Shown here: one piece after another, positions 1 to 7,920 of the stretch
Numbering within the stretch: the stretch's first letter is position 1
How the letters are laid out: each line of letters starts with the position of its first letter
Program-made: the position numbers and the translations under genes
Assembly (NCBI RefSeq): GCF_003387375.1
Contig: NZ_QUNG01000007.1
Coordinates: forward strand, 1 to 64,000
DNA length: 64,000 bases
Reading direction: 5' to 3'
Origin: Marinomonas pollencensis
GTDB lineage: Bacteria > Pseudomonadota > Gammaproteobacteria > Pseudomonadales > Marinomonadaceae
The notes under the pieces: model-generated
What the model saw: the letters and a program-made list of their open reading frames with translations, nothing else
What the model was told of the DNA's origin: nothing
The model's database searches: none

Positions 1-87
1 ACGCTCACCAACGAAAGCGGTACAGCAAGCATAATCAGCGGCTCGGTTGAATCCAATAGCAATCTGAATGTCATCTATCGGCCTTAA
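1..87 (+). CDS. 3' end of an unidentified gene (partial)
   Basis: The first 28 codons of the window are open in frame 1 and stop with TAA at 85-87. The visible tail is Ser/Asn/Thr-rich and ends NVIYRP. It could be the C-terminus of a secreted, pilin-like or surface protein, but nothing identifies a family. The AT-rich non-coding stretch that follows supports this being a real gene end. Confidence 0.45.
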   Translation, partial: TLTNESGTASIISGSVESNSNLNVIYRP

Positions 88-583
88 GCTGAGGTATTCT
101 CATGTGTAAAAACTACTTTTAGAGGAGCCAGAACCACAGACGGCTCACATTACGCTTTAAAACGCCCATATTTCGTTTTAATTTCCTGCTTAGTATCCTG
201 AGAATGTCTGACTTTTATAGAAAAAGTTTTTAATTCTGTGCATTTATACTAGTTTAATGCCTGTCTTAATTATTCTGTTTAATTATTGAGATGCCTGTCT
301 GAATTATTTTTGATTACTGGGGGAATCGTTAAAGCTTTAAGCAAGTATATTGATTGCAGTCTAAGCAGCTTAGTCTTCGTTGAGGCCGGTGAGTTGTGGT
401 TACTGTATTTGTCGTTTACCGCGGGTTAAAAAGTTTATGTTTTATTTCATTTGAAAGTTATTTTGTAACATAACATTCTTAAATGACTTAGTTTTTAATA
501 CTAAGTTGATATGGCTTTGGTAAGCTTAATGTTAACGTGATAAGCCGATTAAACGATGTCCTTAATGAAGGGGTATGTGCTTT
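88..583. other. Non-coding stretch of about 495 bp
   Basis: No convincing gene in either strand; the only ORFs are short and lack coding character. It contains an imperfect 18-bp direct repeat (257-274 and 291-308, both beginning ATGCCTGTCT) and the left copy of a 14-bp repeat TTTGTCGTTTACCG (408-421) whose other copy is at 1110-1123, beyond the next gene. No tRNA-like fold or clear terminator was seen. Confidence 0.5.
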
Positions 584-1048
584 ATGTTTACTAAAGAAAT
601 GGCGTATACGGCGCTGCAAACTTGGTGTGACAATGTAGTAAAAGTTGGAAAAGTGTACGCTGAAGGGGGTGATGCTCAAGCAGTTTCTTTACAGGTGCTG
701 TCGGATAATTATGATTACGATAATGGCCATGTATTGTTTAAGCCTACGCAAACATTTGGTGAACAGACTTTTCGTCCAACAAAAGAGGGTGCTCTGTCTT
801 ATTTTGTCGGGGGCAATAGCGAGTTTCCTAATGATAAAGGCTTTAAGCTCAAGCCTTGGGTTAAGGTCTGGTACAGTAAGGAAGATTTGATTCTGCATAA
901 TGACTTAGCCATTGTGCAATGTAATGTACACTTTATAGGCAGTGATGATAGTCATATTTTTGTGAATAAAAGCTTTGTTTTTAGAGAGTGTGATGATGGT
1001 AAAGTTCGGATTATTCTTCATCAATCTTCATTACCCTATCAGCCTTAA
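584..1048 (+). CDS. NTF2-like/SnoaL-like small protein of unknown function
   Basis: A 154-residue soluble protein with no signal peptide or membrane segment. It begins with an amphipathic helix (ALQTWCDNVVKVGKVYAEGG), then alternating polar strands with many aromatic and Asp/Asn residues, ending in conserved-looking strands (VNKSFVFRE, KVRIILHQSSLPY). This helix-then-curved-sheet layout resembles the NTF2/SnoaL fold, in which proteins bind small ligands or act as scaffolds; I cannot assign a substrate. The ATG at 584 is preferred over the in-frame ATG at 575 because the AAGGGG ribosome site (568-573) is about 10 bases from 584 but only 1 from 575. It stands alone between two non-coding stretches and is flanked by a 14-bp direct repeat. 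Homologues are sometimes given enzyme names such as phosphoribosyl-AMP cyclohydrolase, but no such motif is visible. Confidence 0.6.
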   Translation: MFTKEMAYTALQTWCDNVVKVGKVYAEGGDAQAVSLQVLSDNYDYDNGHVLFKPTQTFGEQTFRPTKEGALSYFVGGNSEFPNDKGFKLKPWVKVWYSKEDLILHNDLAIVQCNVHFIGSDDSHIFVNKSFVFRECDDGKVRIILHQSSLPYQP

Positions 1049-1343
1049 ATGTTTTTGTTTCAGTTGCTGTTAAAAATTAATCCGTTAAAGCGGCTCATAG
1101 CTAATTAGGTTTGTCGTTTACCGTTTTGCATTGATCTATGCTTCTCGTGCTAAGTTTTACTTCTCATGGATGAGAGTTCGTATTATCCCCCCGTTGAGCT
1201 GAAAATTAATATCGTTTTCTACCTCTAGATAAGGATACCTTATTTCTATTATATGCATGACGCCGCAATATTTTATCAGGGGTGGTAAAATTTCTTTGAC
1301 GGGTTTCAAATGAATTGAACGAATTTCTTACTGTGGAGTGTGT
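1049..1343. other. Intergenic region before the MFS gene
   Basis: About 295 bp without a gene. It holds the right copy of the 14-bp repeat (1110-1123). A GGAG ribosome site lies at 1335-1338 just before the MFS start. No strong stem-loop was seen, so the small upstream gene has no obvious intrinsic terminator. Confidence 0.4.
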
Positions 1344-2657
1344 ATGTCGGATAAAGGTCTTCTTGGGTCTGTCTATGAAAAAATTGCCAATGAAGAAGAT
1401 GCTCGAGCCTGTGAGCGAATTGATGAGTCGGCTTGTAAAGAAGTTCCAGGTAATTTTATTAAGCTGATTATCGCTCAGTTTTTTACCAATTTAGGTGACG
1501 CCATCATTAATCCAAAAGTCACTCTGCCGTGGATTCTTCAAAGCGTTGGTGCTCCAGCGTATTTAGTCGGCTGGTTGGTTCCGATTCGTGAATCTGGATC
1601 TTTGTTGCCGCAGTTGGCGATCGCGAGTGTAATTCGTAAGTTACCCATTCGAAAATGGGTATGGGTTGTTGGCAGTGTGATTCAATCGTTGAGCATCGTC
1701 GCTGTGGGGCTTGTGGCTCTGACATTTACAGGTACGTTGGCGGGTTGGTTAATCATGCTGTGCTTGGTCGTTTTCAGTTTGGCGCGAGGCTTGAGTTCTG
1801 TTGCATCAAAAGATGTATTGGGAAAAACTGTGCCGAAACGTCAACGTGGGCAGGTGACTGGTTGGTCTGCAAGCGTAGCAGGTTTGGTTACGGTGGGTAT
1901 CGCCGTGGTAATGATGCTCAGTGTTTTCACTGAATTTGAAGCCAGTCCTGTGATATACGGCTCCTGTTTAGTAGCCGCGGCCATGGTATGGTTAATCGGT
2001 GCAGTAGTCTATTCGCGAGTGGTTGAATTTTCGGGTGAAGTTGATGGCGGTCGTAATGGCTTGATGGAGGCCCTAAAGCAGTTAAGCTTGTTGAAAACAG
2101 ACCGAGCGTTTCGTTTGTTTGTGATTACGCGATCTTTGTTTCTTTGTACTGCTTTGAGTGCGCCGTTTTATGTGGTGTTGGCGCAGCAAAAATTAGGCAA
2201 CGATGTCTGGGTATTGGCGATGTTTTTGTTTGCTAGTGGGCTTGCTTCACTTGTCTCTGCTCCTTTTTGGGGACGATTTTCGGATCGCTCGAGTAAAAAA
2301 GTAATGATGCTGGCTTGTTTATTAAGTTCAGTGGTTGGCTTTGTTTTGTTTGCAGTTTCCTATTTTCAACCGACCCTATTTCATCATGTTTTATTATTAC
2401 CTGTTTTGTACTTCTTACTCACCATTGCCCATCAGGGCGTACGTGTAGGGCGCAAAACGTATTTGGTGGATTTAGCTGATGGCAACAAACGTACGAGTTA
2501 TGTGGCAGTGAGTAATACTGTGATTGGTGTCATGCTGTTACTAATGAGTTTGATAGGCACGCTGACGCAAGTGATTTCCATAGAAGGTTTGATTGTCACA
2601 TTTTCTGTGATGGCCATTGTTGGCGTACTGATGGCGATGCGTTTACCAGAAGCTTGA
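1344..2657 (+). CDS. Major facilitator superfamily transporter
   Basis: A 437-residue inner-membrane protein with about twelve hydrophobic segments from residue 35 to the C-terminus. It has a short charged cytoplasmic N-terminus and a central loop near residues 225-245 (FSGEVDGGRNGLMEALKQL). The loop FWGRFSDRSSKKVMM in the second half has the MFS A-like G-x-x-x-D-R signature. NPKVTLPWILQSVGAPAYLVG near the first helices is typical of putative exporters in this superfamily. The substrate cannot be inferred. The ATG at 1344 is chosen over the in-frame GTG at 1338 because GGAG at 1335-1338 overlaps the latter. The gene is transcribed alone and ends at a shared terminator facing purK. Confidence 0.8.
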   Translation: MSDKGLLGSVYEKIANEEDARACERIDESACKEVPGNFIKLIIAQFFTNLGDAIINPKVTLPWILQSVGAPAYLVGWLVPIRESGSLLPQLAIASVIRKLPIRKWVWVVGSVIQSLSIVAVGLVALTFTGTLAGWLIMLCLVVFSLARGLSSVASKDVLGKTVPKRQRGQVTGWSASVAGLVTVGIAVVMMLSVFTEFEASPVIYGSCLVAAAMVWLIGAVVYSRVVEFSGEVDGGRNGLMEALKQLSLLKTDRAFRLFVITRSLFLCTALSAPFYVVLAQQKLGNDVWVLAMFLFASGLASLVSAPFWGRFSDRSSKKVMMLACLLSSVVGFVLFAVSYFQPTLFHHVLLLPVLYFLLTIAHQGVRVGRKTYLVDLADGNKRTSYVAVSNTVIGVMLLLMSLIGTLTQVISIEGLIVTFSVMAIVGVLMAMRLPEA

Positions 2658-2682
2658 TGGGTTTAGCTGAAACGCTAGGCAT

Positions 2683-2730
2683 AAAAAAACCGCAGAGCCA
2701 TCTTTAAGGTATGGCTAACTGCGTTTTTTT
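2683..2730. terminator. Bidirectional intrinsic terminator between MFS gene and purK
   Basis: An A-run, the stem CGCAGagCCAT / ATGGctaaCTGCG and a T-run form a terminator usable from both sides, placed between two convergent genes. Confidence 0.8.
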
Positions 2731-2754
2731 GAAGAAAATATCTTTTCGTAGCAC

Positions 2755-3819
2755 TTAACCTGGTAAGTTTTCTTTTAACCAGCTAATTGCTTGAGGATAA
2801 GGTTCTGGCAAAGCAAGGGAGTCTAGTGCATTAACCAGTACAGTAGGGTTTCCACTGCAGAAGTTTAGGTGACCAACTTTGCGTCCTGGTCTGACTTCTT
2901 TTTTGTACCAATATAATTCTAAGCTTTTAATGTTCAGCCACTGGTAGTCTAGATTCACACCAATAAGATTGACCATCATGCTTTGATTTTTTATCTCTGC
3001 TTCGACAAGAGGCAAGCCAGATACCGCGCGGACATGGTTTTCGAATTGGCAGACATTGCTTCCTGCTTGTGTCCAATGGCCACTGTTATGCACACGAGGC
3101 GCCAGTTCGTTGATAAGCAGTTCATCCCCTACGCGGAAGCATTCCATAGCCATCACACCGACGTAATCTAAGGCGTCCATCAGTTTGCCGAGCATCGTTT
3201 CTGCGGTACTTTGATACTGATCAAGGCGCTTCAATGGTGAAATAGAAGCATACAGAATGCCATTGATATGAAGGTTAAGTGTCAATGGGTAAAAGTACTT
3301 CTTACCGTCTTTACCGCGAACCCCGACCAAGGATACTTCTTCATCAAAATTAATCGCTTGTTCAGCAATAGCTTGGCCTTTCCAATCTTCTGGGATCTCA
3401 GACTTCTCCGCTTGCTTAAGCCAATATTGGCCTTTGCCATCATAGCCGCCACGACGGCGTTTCATGAGTACACGCTCACCTAAGGTTTGATAGGCGTAAT
3501 CAGCAGTTGAATCCTGTTCAACTGGAAACCAAGGCGCTGTTGCAAGGTCAAGGCGGTCTAGCCATTGTTTTTGCGTCAGGCGGTCTGCCAATTGCGGAAA
3601 GGTTGCCAAGTTAACAAAGTTGTTGTGCGTTGCAAGTTGCTCTGTGGCGACAGTGGTGGGCCACTCTTCTCGCTCAGCAGTGACAATATCATCCGCCTGC
3701 AATGGAAGTTCGTCATTTGACTCAATGTCGACAGGACGAACGTCTAGCCCCAGCGGAGTGCCCGCTTGTTTTAACATGGCGCCAAGCTGACCGGCACCTA
3801 ATACCCATAAAGTTGACAT
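2755..3819 (-). CDS. purK: N5-carboxyaminoimidazole ribonucleotide synthase PurK
   Basis: 354 residues, the normal PurK length. It carries out ATP-dependent carboxylation of aminoimidazole ribonucleotide with bicarbonate in de novo purine synthesis, feeding PurE. The N-terminus WVLGAGQLGAMLKQAG is the family's pre-ATP-grasp motif. The ATP-grasp core contains MKRRRGGYDGKGQ (glycine-rich loop) and the metal/ATP region INELAPRVHNSGHWT. The ATG begins immediately after the purE stop codon, and the GTGAGG ribosome site lies inside the end of purE, so the two genes are translationally coupled. The start and product are secure. Confidence 0.96.
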   Translation of the reverse strand: MSTLWVLGAGQLGAMLKQAGTPLGLDVRPVDIESNDELPLQADDIVTAEREEWPTTVATEQLATHNNFVNLATFPQLADRLTQKQWLDRLDLATAPWFPVEQDSTADYAYQTLGERVLMKRRRGGYDGKGQYWLKQAEKSEIPEDWKGQAIAEQAINFDEEVSLVGVRGKDGKKYFYPLTLNLHINGILYASISPLKRLDQYQSTAETMLGKLMDALDYVGVMAMECFRVGDELLINELAPRVHNSGHWTQAGSNVCQFENHVRAVSGLPLVEAEIKNQSMMVNLIGVNLDYQWLNIKSLELYWYKKEVRPGRKVGHLNFCSGNPTVLVNALDSLALPEPYPQAISWLKENLPG

Positions 3820-4311
3820 TTAGGCCTCACGAGGATCTGGGTTAGCAAGAACAGTTTCAGTTTGTTGAGTACGAAACGCATCAATCTTTTTTGCCAGCTC
3901 TGGGTCCGAGTTCGCCAGAATTTGACAAGCCAATAGACCCGCATTAAAGGCTCCTGCTGTGCCTATGGCTAAGGTGCCAACCGCAACGCCTTTAGGCATT
4001 TGAGCGATCGACAATAAACTGTCCATGCCGTTTAAAGCTTTGCTCTGTACTGGCACACCCAGCACTGGTAGGCGAGTGTGCGCAGCAACCATGCCTGGTA
4101 AGTGAGCTGCACCGCCAGCGCCACCAATAATGACTTGAAAGCCTTTTTCAGCAGCTTGTTCAGCAAACTCAGTTAGCTTGACTGGTGTGCGGTGGGCAGA
4201 AACCACTTCAACGTGATAGTTCACGCCAAGTATGTCCATGATTTCAGCGGCACTTTCCATAGTAGCCCAGTCACTTTTAGATCCCATAATAAGGGCAACT
4301 TTTGCTTGCAA
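3820..4311 (-). CDS. purE: N5-carboxyaminoimidazole ribonucleotide mutase PurE
   Basis: This is the class I mutase that converts N5-CAIR to CAIR in purine synthesis. From the TTG start at 4311 the protein has 163 residues, the family's usual length, and begins [18 protein letters not shown]. The MGSKSD, SAHRTP and [12 protein letters not shown] motifs that line the nucleotide pocket are intact. A longer frame open to 4338 would add nine residues (KITIRRIVL) unlike known PurE N-termini. The CAGGAG at 4319-4324 sits seven bases before the TTG, which decides the start. First gene of the purEK operon; the stop codon abuts the purK ATG. Confidence 0.95.
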   Translation of the reverse strand: MQAKVALIMGSKSDWATMESAAEIMDILGVNYHVEVVSAHRTPVKLTEFAEQAAEKGFQVIIGGAGGAAHLPGMVAAHTRLPVLGVPVQSKALNGMDSLLSIAQMPKGVAVGTLAIGTAGAFNAGLLACQILANSDPELAKKIDAFRTQQTETVLANPDPREA

Positions 4312-4500
4312 AACAATTCTCCTGATAGTGATTTTCAACGTGGTGTGCTGAGGGGCAGAGCGACGTTGATAGATTAAATAGAGTCGCTTGTTATTAGGTG
4401 GCCTAACACATAAATAAAGCGATATTAATTGGCCGATAATATAGCCGATTTTGAGGGAAACAGCGAGTAGAAGCAGGCGATAACAAGCGAACAGTGAGGT

Positions 4501-4530
4501 AAAAAAAGAGCGACTTAAAGTCGCTCTTTT
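4501..4530 (-). terminator. Terminator of the gap-pykA-mgsA operon, overlapping the mgsA stop
   Basis: Palindrome AAGAGCGACTTTAAGTCGCTCTTTTTTT read on the minus strand. The left arm is the last codons of mgsA (the end of KERL) and the TAA stop sits in the loop, so the terminator is built partly from coding sequence. Confidence 0.8.
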
Positions 4531-4985
4531 AGGTATTGATCATAATCGGGTATTCTGCGCTCAAATTCGCTGTCGAACAGCGGAGAAGAAATCAAGAAAT
4601 TGGCCGATGATACGCTGCAGGCGATCGGGATATTCCAGACCGCAGCAACGCGCAGTAACGCTTTTATATCTGGGTCATGTGGCATCGGCTCAAAGGGGTC
4701 CCAGAAAAAGATCAGGACATCAACTTTACCTTCTGCAATCATGCCGCCCAGTTGCTGATCACCACCAAGTGGGCCGCTGATAAGGGGTTGCACTGGTACT
4801 TTTAATTGCTTTTGCATTAAATTCCCAGTGGTCCCAGTGGCCATTAAGTTGTGCTTAATCAGCTTTTCTTTGTGCTTTTCCGCCCACTCAATCAGCTCTG
4901 GCTTCATGTTATCATGGGCCACCAAAGCAACGTTTTTACGTACTGGCGTGGTGATGGTTTTTTTCAGCAAGACTTTGCTCGTCAC
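4515..4985 (-). CDS. mgsA: Methylglyoxal synthase MgsA
   Basis: 156 residues, normal for the family. It converts dihydroxyacetone phosphate to methylglyoxal and phosphate, a bypass of lower glycolysis used when sugar phosphates accumulate. Visible motifs are [10 protein letters not shown] at the N-terminus, TGTTG (phosphate binding), [11 protein letters not shown] with the catalytic Asp, and [14 protein letters not shown]. The start is a GTG seven bases after the pykA stop. Its likely ribosome site GAGGA lies in the final codons of pykA, indicating coupling in a gap-pykA-mgsA transcript. The last codons form one arm of the terminator. Confidence 0.95.
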   Translation of the reverse strand: MTSKVLLKKTITTPVRKNVALVAHDNMKPELIEWAEKHKEKLIKHNLMATGTTGNLMQKQLKVPVQPLISGPLGGDQQLGGMIAEGKVDVLIFFWDPFEPMPHDPDIKALLRVAAVWNIPIACSVSSANFLISSPLFDSEFERRIPDYDQYLKERL

Positions 4986-4991
4986 AGTAGA

Positions 4992-6440
4992 TTATTCCTC
5001 TGTTTCGCCCACTTTCACAATTTTCATCATGTTAGTAGTGCCGTGGCTGACTAGGTGGTCACCTTTTGTCACGATAACCAAGTCGCCATCACTGATTAAT
5101 CCCAATGATTTAACGTGATCAACAAGACCTTTTACTATGGTTTCAATGTTGAACTCTTTTGAAGAGAATGCCACTGGGGTAACACCGCGGTATAGGTTGA
5201 CTTTATTTAGTGTCGCTTGATTTGGCGATAGCGCATAAATAGGCAAGCCAGAACTAATGCGAGACATTAGCAATGGAGTAGTGCCAGACTCAGTTAAACT
5301 GATGATCGCTTTTACGCCTTCAAGGTGATTGGCTGCGTACATGGCAGACATAGCAATCGTTTCATCAATGTTAGTAAAAGTAACGTCGATACGGTGCTTA
5401 GAACGATTGATAGCGGGCTGTTTTTCTGCGCCCAAACAAACGCGATTCATGGTTTGAATCACTTCTTCTGGGTATGCGCCAGCAGCCGTTTCCGCAGACA
5501 ACATGACGGCATCGGTCCCATCGAGTACTGCGTTTGCAACATCGAATACTTCTGCGCGGGTTGGCATAGCACTAGTAATCATGGTTTCCATCATTTGTGT
5601 CGCCGTGATAACAGGGCGGTTCAATTGACGGCAGCGTTTGATCATGTGTTTTTGTACGCCGATAAGCTCGGCATCACCGATTTCTACACCAAGGTCACCA
5701 CGAGCGACCATTACTGCGTCTGAAGCAAGAATAATGGAGTCTAGCGTTTCGTTATCAGCAACGGCTTCAGCGCGTTCTACTTTAGAAACGATGCCAGCTT
5801 TAAGACCCGCTGCTTCAGCCAGAGCGCGTGCTTCGTGAAGATCAGCGGCGCTACGTGGGAAAGAAACAGCAAGATAATCTGCTTTTAATGCCGCGGCTGT
5901 TTTGATGTCTTCTTTATCTTTTTCCGTCAACGCTGCAGCAGATAAGCCGCCACCTTGGCGGTTGATCCCTTTGTTATTAGAAAGTGCACCACCAACGATG
6001 ACTTTGGTAATAACTTCTAAGCCTTTTACTTCAAGGACTTCAAGAACTACGCGACCATCGTCTAGTAATAAAATATTACCTGGCTGAGAGTCTTTTGCTA
6101 GCTGTGGGTAGTCAATTCCTACACGAGTTTCATCGCCACTGTTCTTATCAAAGCCCACATCTAAAATGAAGGTTGCACCGTCTGCTAATTCTATTTTCGT
6201 ATCTTTAAAGCGAGCGATACGAATTTTAGGCCCCTGTAAGTCACCAAGAATAGCCACATGACGGCCATTTTTCTCCGCCATTGCACGAACCACATTCGCA
6301 CGATCAATATGATCTTCTGGTTGGCCGTGGGAAAAATTAAGACGGAAAACATTGGCACCAGCTAGGATCAATTTCTCGATCATTTCTGGAGAGCTGGAAG
6401 CAGGACCAAGTGTTGCAACAATTTTTGTTCTACGAGTCAT
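4992..6440 (-). CDS. pykA: Pyruvate kinase (PykA type)
   Basis: From ATG 6440 the protein has 482 residues and starts [15 protein letters not shown], matching the E. coli PykA beginning. A longer frame open to 6491 adds 17 residues without homology and is rejected. It makes pyruvate and ATP from phosphoenolpyruvate and ADP. Motifs include [31 protein letters not shown] and [10 protein letters not shown] with the catalytic and metal ligands, followed by the C-terminal allosteric domain (DLVIVTKGD). It sits between gap and mgsA; 82 bases and a stem-loop separate it from gap. No strong ribosome site is visible before 6440. Confidence 0.95.
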   Translation of the reverse strand: MTRRTKIVATLGPASSSPEMIEKLILAGANVFRLNFSHGQPEDHIDRANVVRAMAEKNGRHVAILGDLQGPKIRIARFKDTKIELADGATFILDVGFDKNSGDETRVGIDYPQLAKDSQPGNILLLDDGRVVLEVLEVKGLEVITKVIVGGALSNNKGINRQGGGLSAAALTEKDKEDIKTAAALKADYLAVSFPRSAADLHEARALAEAAGLKAGIVSKVERAEAVADNETLDSIILASDAVMVARGDLGVEIGDAELIGVQKHMIKRCRQLNRPVITATQMMETMITSAMPTRAEVFDVANAVLDGTDAVMLSAETAAGAYPEEVIQTMNRVCLGAEKQPAINRSKHRIDVTFTNIDETIAMSAMYAANHLEGVKAIISLTESGTTPLLMSRISSGLPIYALSPNQATLNKVNLYRGVTPVAFSSKEFNIETIVKGLVDHVKSLGLISDGDLVIVTKGDHLVSHGTTNMMKIVKVGETEE

Positions 6441-6487
6441 GATAGAGTACCAAACATTAAAAAGCGTGTGATGGAGTATAAGATAGG

Positions 6488-6513
6488 ACAAAGGCCGCGT
6501 CAGCAGCCTTTGT
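6488..6513 (-). promoter_or_regulatory. Intercistronic stem-loop between gap and pykA
   Basis: ACAAAGGC and GCCTTTGT form an 8-bp inverted repeat with a 10-base loop just after the gap stop codon. There is no strong T-run on the minus strand, so an mRNA-stabilising or partial-termination role is more likely than full termination. Confidence 0.5.
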
Positions 6514-6522
6514 TAATAATGA

Positions 6523-7536
6523 TTATTTAGCGCTCATTAATGCGATAGTATTGTCTAACATGCGATTAGAAAAGCCCCATTCGTTGTCATACCATGCCAT
6601 GACTTTTACCAACTTACCTTGAACGCGGGTTTGTGTCGCATCAAAGTTAGAAGTGTAATCGTTATGGTTAAAGTCGCTAGACACTAAAGGCTCATGGTTT
6701 ACATGCAGCACTTGCGCTAAAACAGGGTCTGCTTTTACCGCATCTTCAATAATTTGGTTTACTTCTTCTACTGTGGTTTCGCGTGGCGCCAAAAAGGTTA
6801 AGTCCACCAGAGAAACGTTGATAGTAGGAACGCGAACCGCCATGCCGTCAAATTTACCCACTAGCTCAGGAACCACTAGGCCAACCGCTGCTGCTGCACC
6901 GGTTTTACTCGGAATCATGTTCATTGCCGCTGCGCGAGCACGGTATAGATCATCATGATATACGTCTGATAGGCGTTGATCATTTGTGTAAGCGTGGATG
7001 GTTGTCATTAAGCCGCTTTCAATACCCAATTTATCACTAAGTGGTTTCGCAATTGGTGCTAAGCAGTTAGTAGTACAAGAAGCATTAGAGATAACCGTCA
7101 TGTCAGCCGTTAAAACGTCTTGGTTTACGCCGTAAACAACGGTCGCGTCTACTTCTTTACCTGGTGCAGAAATGATAACTTTTTTTGCACCAGCAGAGAT
7201 GTGTGCGCTGGCTTTTTCTTTTGTTGTGAAGAAACCAGTACATTCGTAGACAACGTCTACACCTAACTCTGCCCAAGGAAGGTCCGCAGGGTTACGTTCA
7301 GAGAAAGTGCGGATTTTGTCCGAATTGACATACAAAGCATCGTTGTCAAAAGTGACTTCGCCATTGAAACGGCCATGAACTGTGTCATATTTAGTTAGGT
7401 GAGCATTGGTTTTTGAATCACCAAGATCATTAATAGCAACCACCTGAATTTGGTCGCGTTTGCCCGATTCGTATAGGGCTCTAAGAGTGTTGCGTCCAAT
7501 ACGTCCGTATCCGTTGATTGCTACTTTAATAGTCAT
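6523..7536 (-). CDS. gap: Glyceraldehyde-3-phosphate dehydrogenase (class I)
   Basis: 337 residues from ATG 7536 ([16 protein letters not shown]). An in-frame GTG at 7542 lies inside the GAGGTGAG ribosome site and is unlikely to be the start. The N-terminal Rossmann motif GYGRIGRN, the catalytic Cys in SNASCTTNC and the C-terminal [12 protein letters not shown] are all present. The enzyme oxidises glyceraldehyde 3-phosphate with phosphate and NAD(P) to 1,3-bisphosphoglycerate. It is divergent from edd and is the first gene of the gap-pykA-mgsA unit. A HexR-like palindrome lies at 7619-7633, about 83 bp upstream of the start. Confidence 0.96.
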   Translation of the reverse strand: MTIKVAINGYGRIGRNTLRALYESGKRDQIQVVAINDLGDSKTNAHLTKYDTVHGRFNGEVTFDNDALYVNSDKIRTFSERNPADLPWAELGVDVVYECTGFFTTKEKASAHISAGAKKVIISAPGKEVDATVVYGVNQDVLTADMTVISNASCTTNCLAPIAKPLSDKLGIESGLMTTIHAYTNDQRLSDVYHDDLYRARAAAMNMIPSKTGAAAAVGLVVPELVGKFDGMAVRVPTINVSLVDLTFLAPRETTVEEVNQIIEDAVKADPVLAQVLHVNHEPLVSSDFNHNDYTSNFDATQTRVQGKLVKVMAWYDNEWGFSNRMLDNTIALMSAK

Positions 7537-7618
7537 ACTCACCTCTAAATATCGTGAAACCCCATCTTGCTCTTGCTCATCTATAGGAGGAAGGCAAATG
7601 GATAAATGTATTCTTTGA

Positions 7619-7633
7619 CGTAAAAATACTACA
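7619..7633 (-). promoter_or_regulatory. Putative HexR operator, gap-proximal
   Basis: Read on the minus strand the site is TGTAGTATTTTTACG, matching 13 of 15 positions of the HexR consensus as I recall it (TGTARTWWWATTACA). It lies 83-97 bp upstream of the gap ATG. Confidence 0.45.
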
Positions 7634-7782
7634 TAACGTAATTTTCAAGCAAGGATAGCGGTTGAAATAGCTGTTTTTGATTAAAAAGTATGCGTTCGTA
7701 GTATGTTTTTAACATCATACAATAAAATATGTTACTGCTGGATGATATTTTAAAGGAAAAAAGAGGTTTTTGGCGACTATTT

Positions 7783-7797
7783 TGTAAATTAATTACA
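7783..7797. promoter_or_regulatory. Putative HexR operator, middle of the gap/edd region
   Basis: TGTAAATTAATTACA matches 14 of 15 positions of the recalled HexR palindrome. It lies 124-138 bp upstream of the edd ATG. Confidence 0.65.
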
Positions 7798-7852
7798 TTA
7801 TTTTATCTTTGATCGTATTTTTATGGTTTTTCTGGATGATTTTTTTTAAAAA

Positions 7853-7867
7853 TGTAGTAATATTACA
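7853..7867. promoter_or_regulatory. Putative HexR operator, edd-proximal
   Basis: TGTAGTAATATTACA matches all 15 positions of the recalled HexR consensus. It ends 53 bp before the edd ATG, where repression of an edd promoter is expected. Confidence 0.75.
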
Positions 7868-7920
7868 AAAAATGATTTCACGTCAGTCGGGCAGTGACTG
7901 CGACAGAAACGGAGCAAAGT

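Noticed and set aside
7894-7920. GTG-started extension of edd
   Set aside because: GGAG at 7911-7914 is positioned for ATG 7921, which gives a protein colinear with E. coli Edd.
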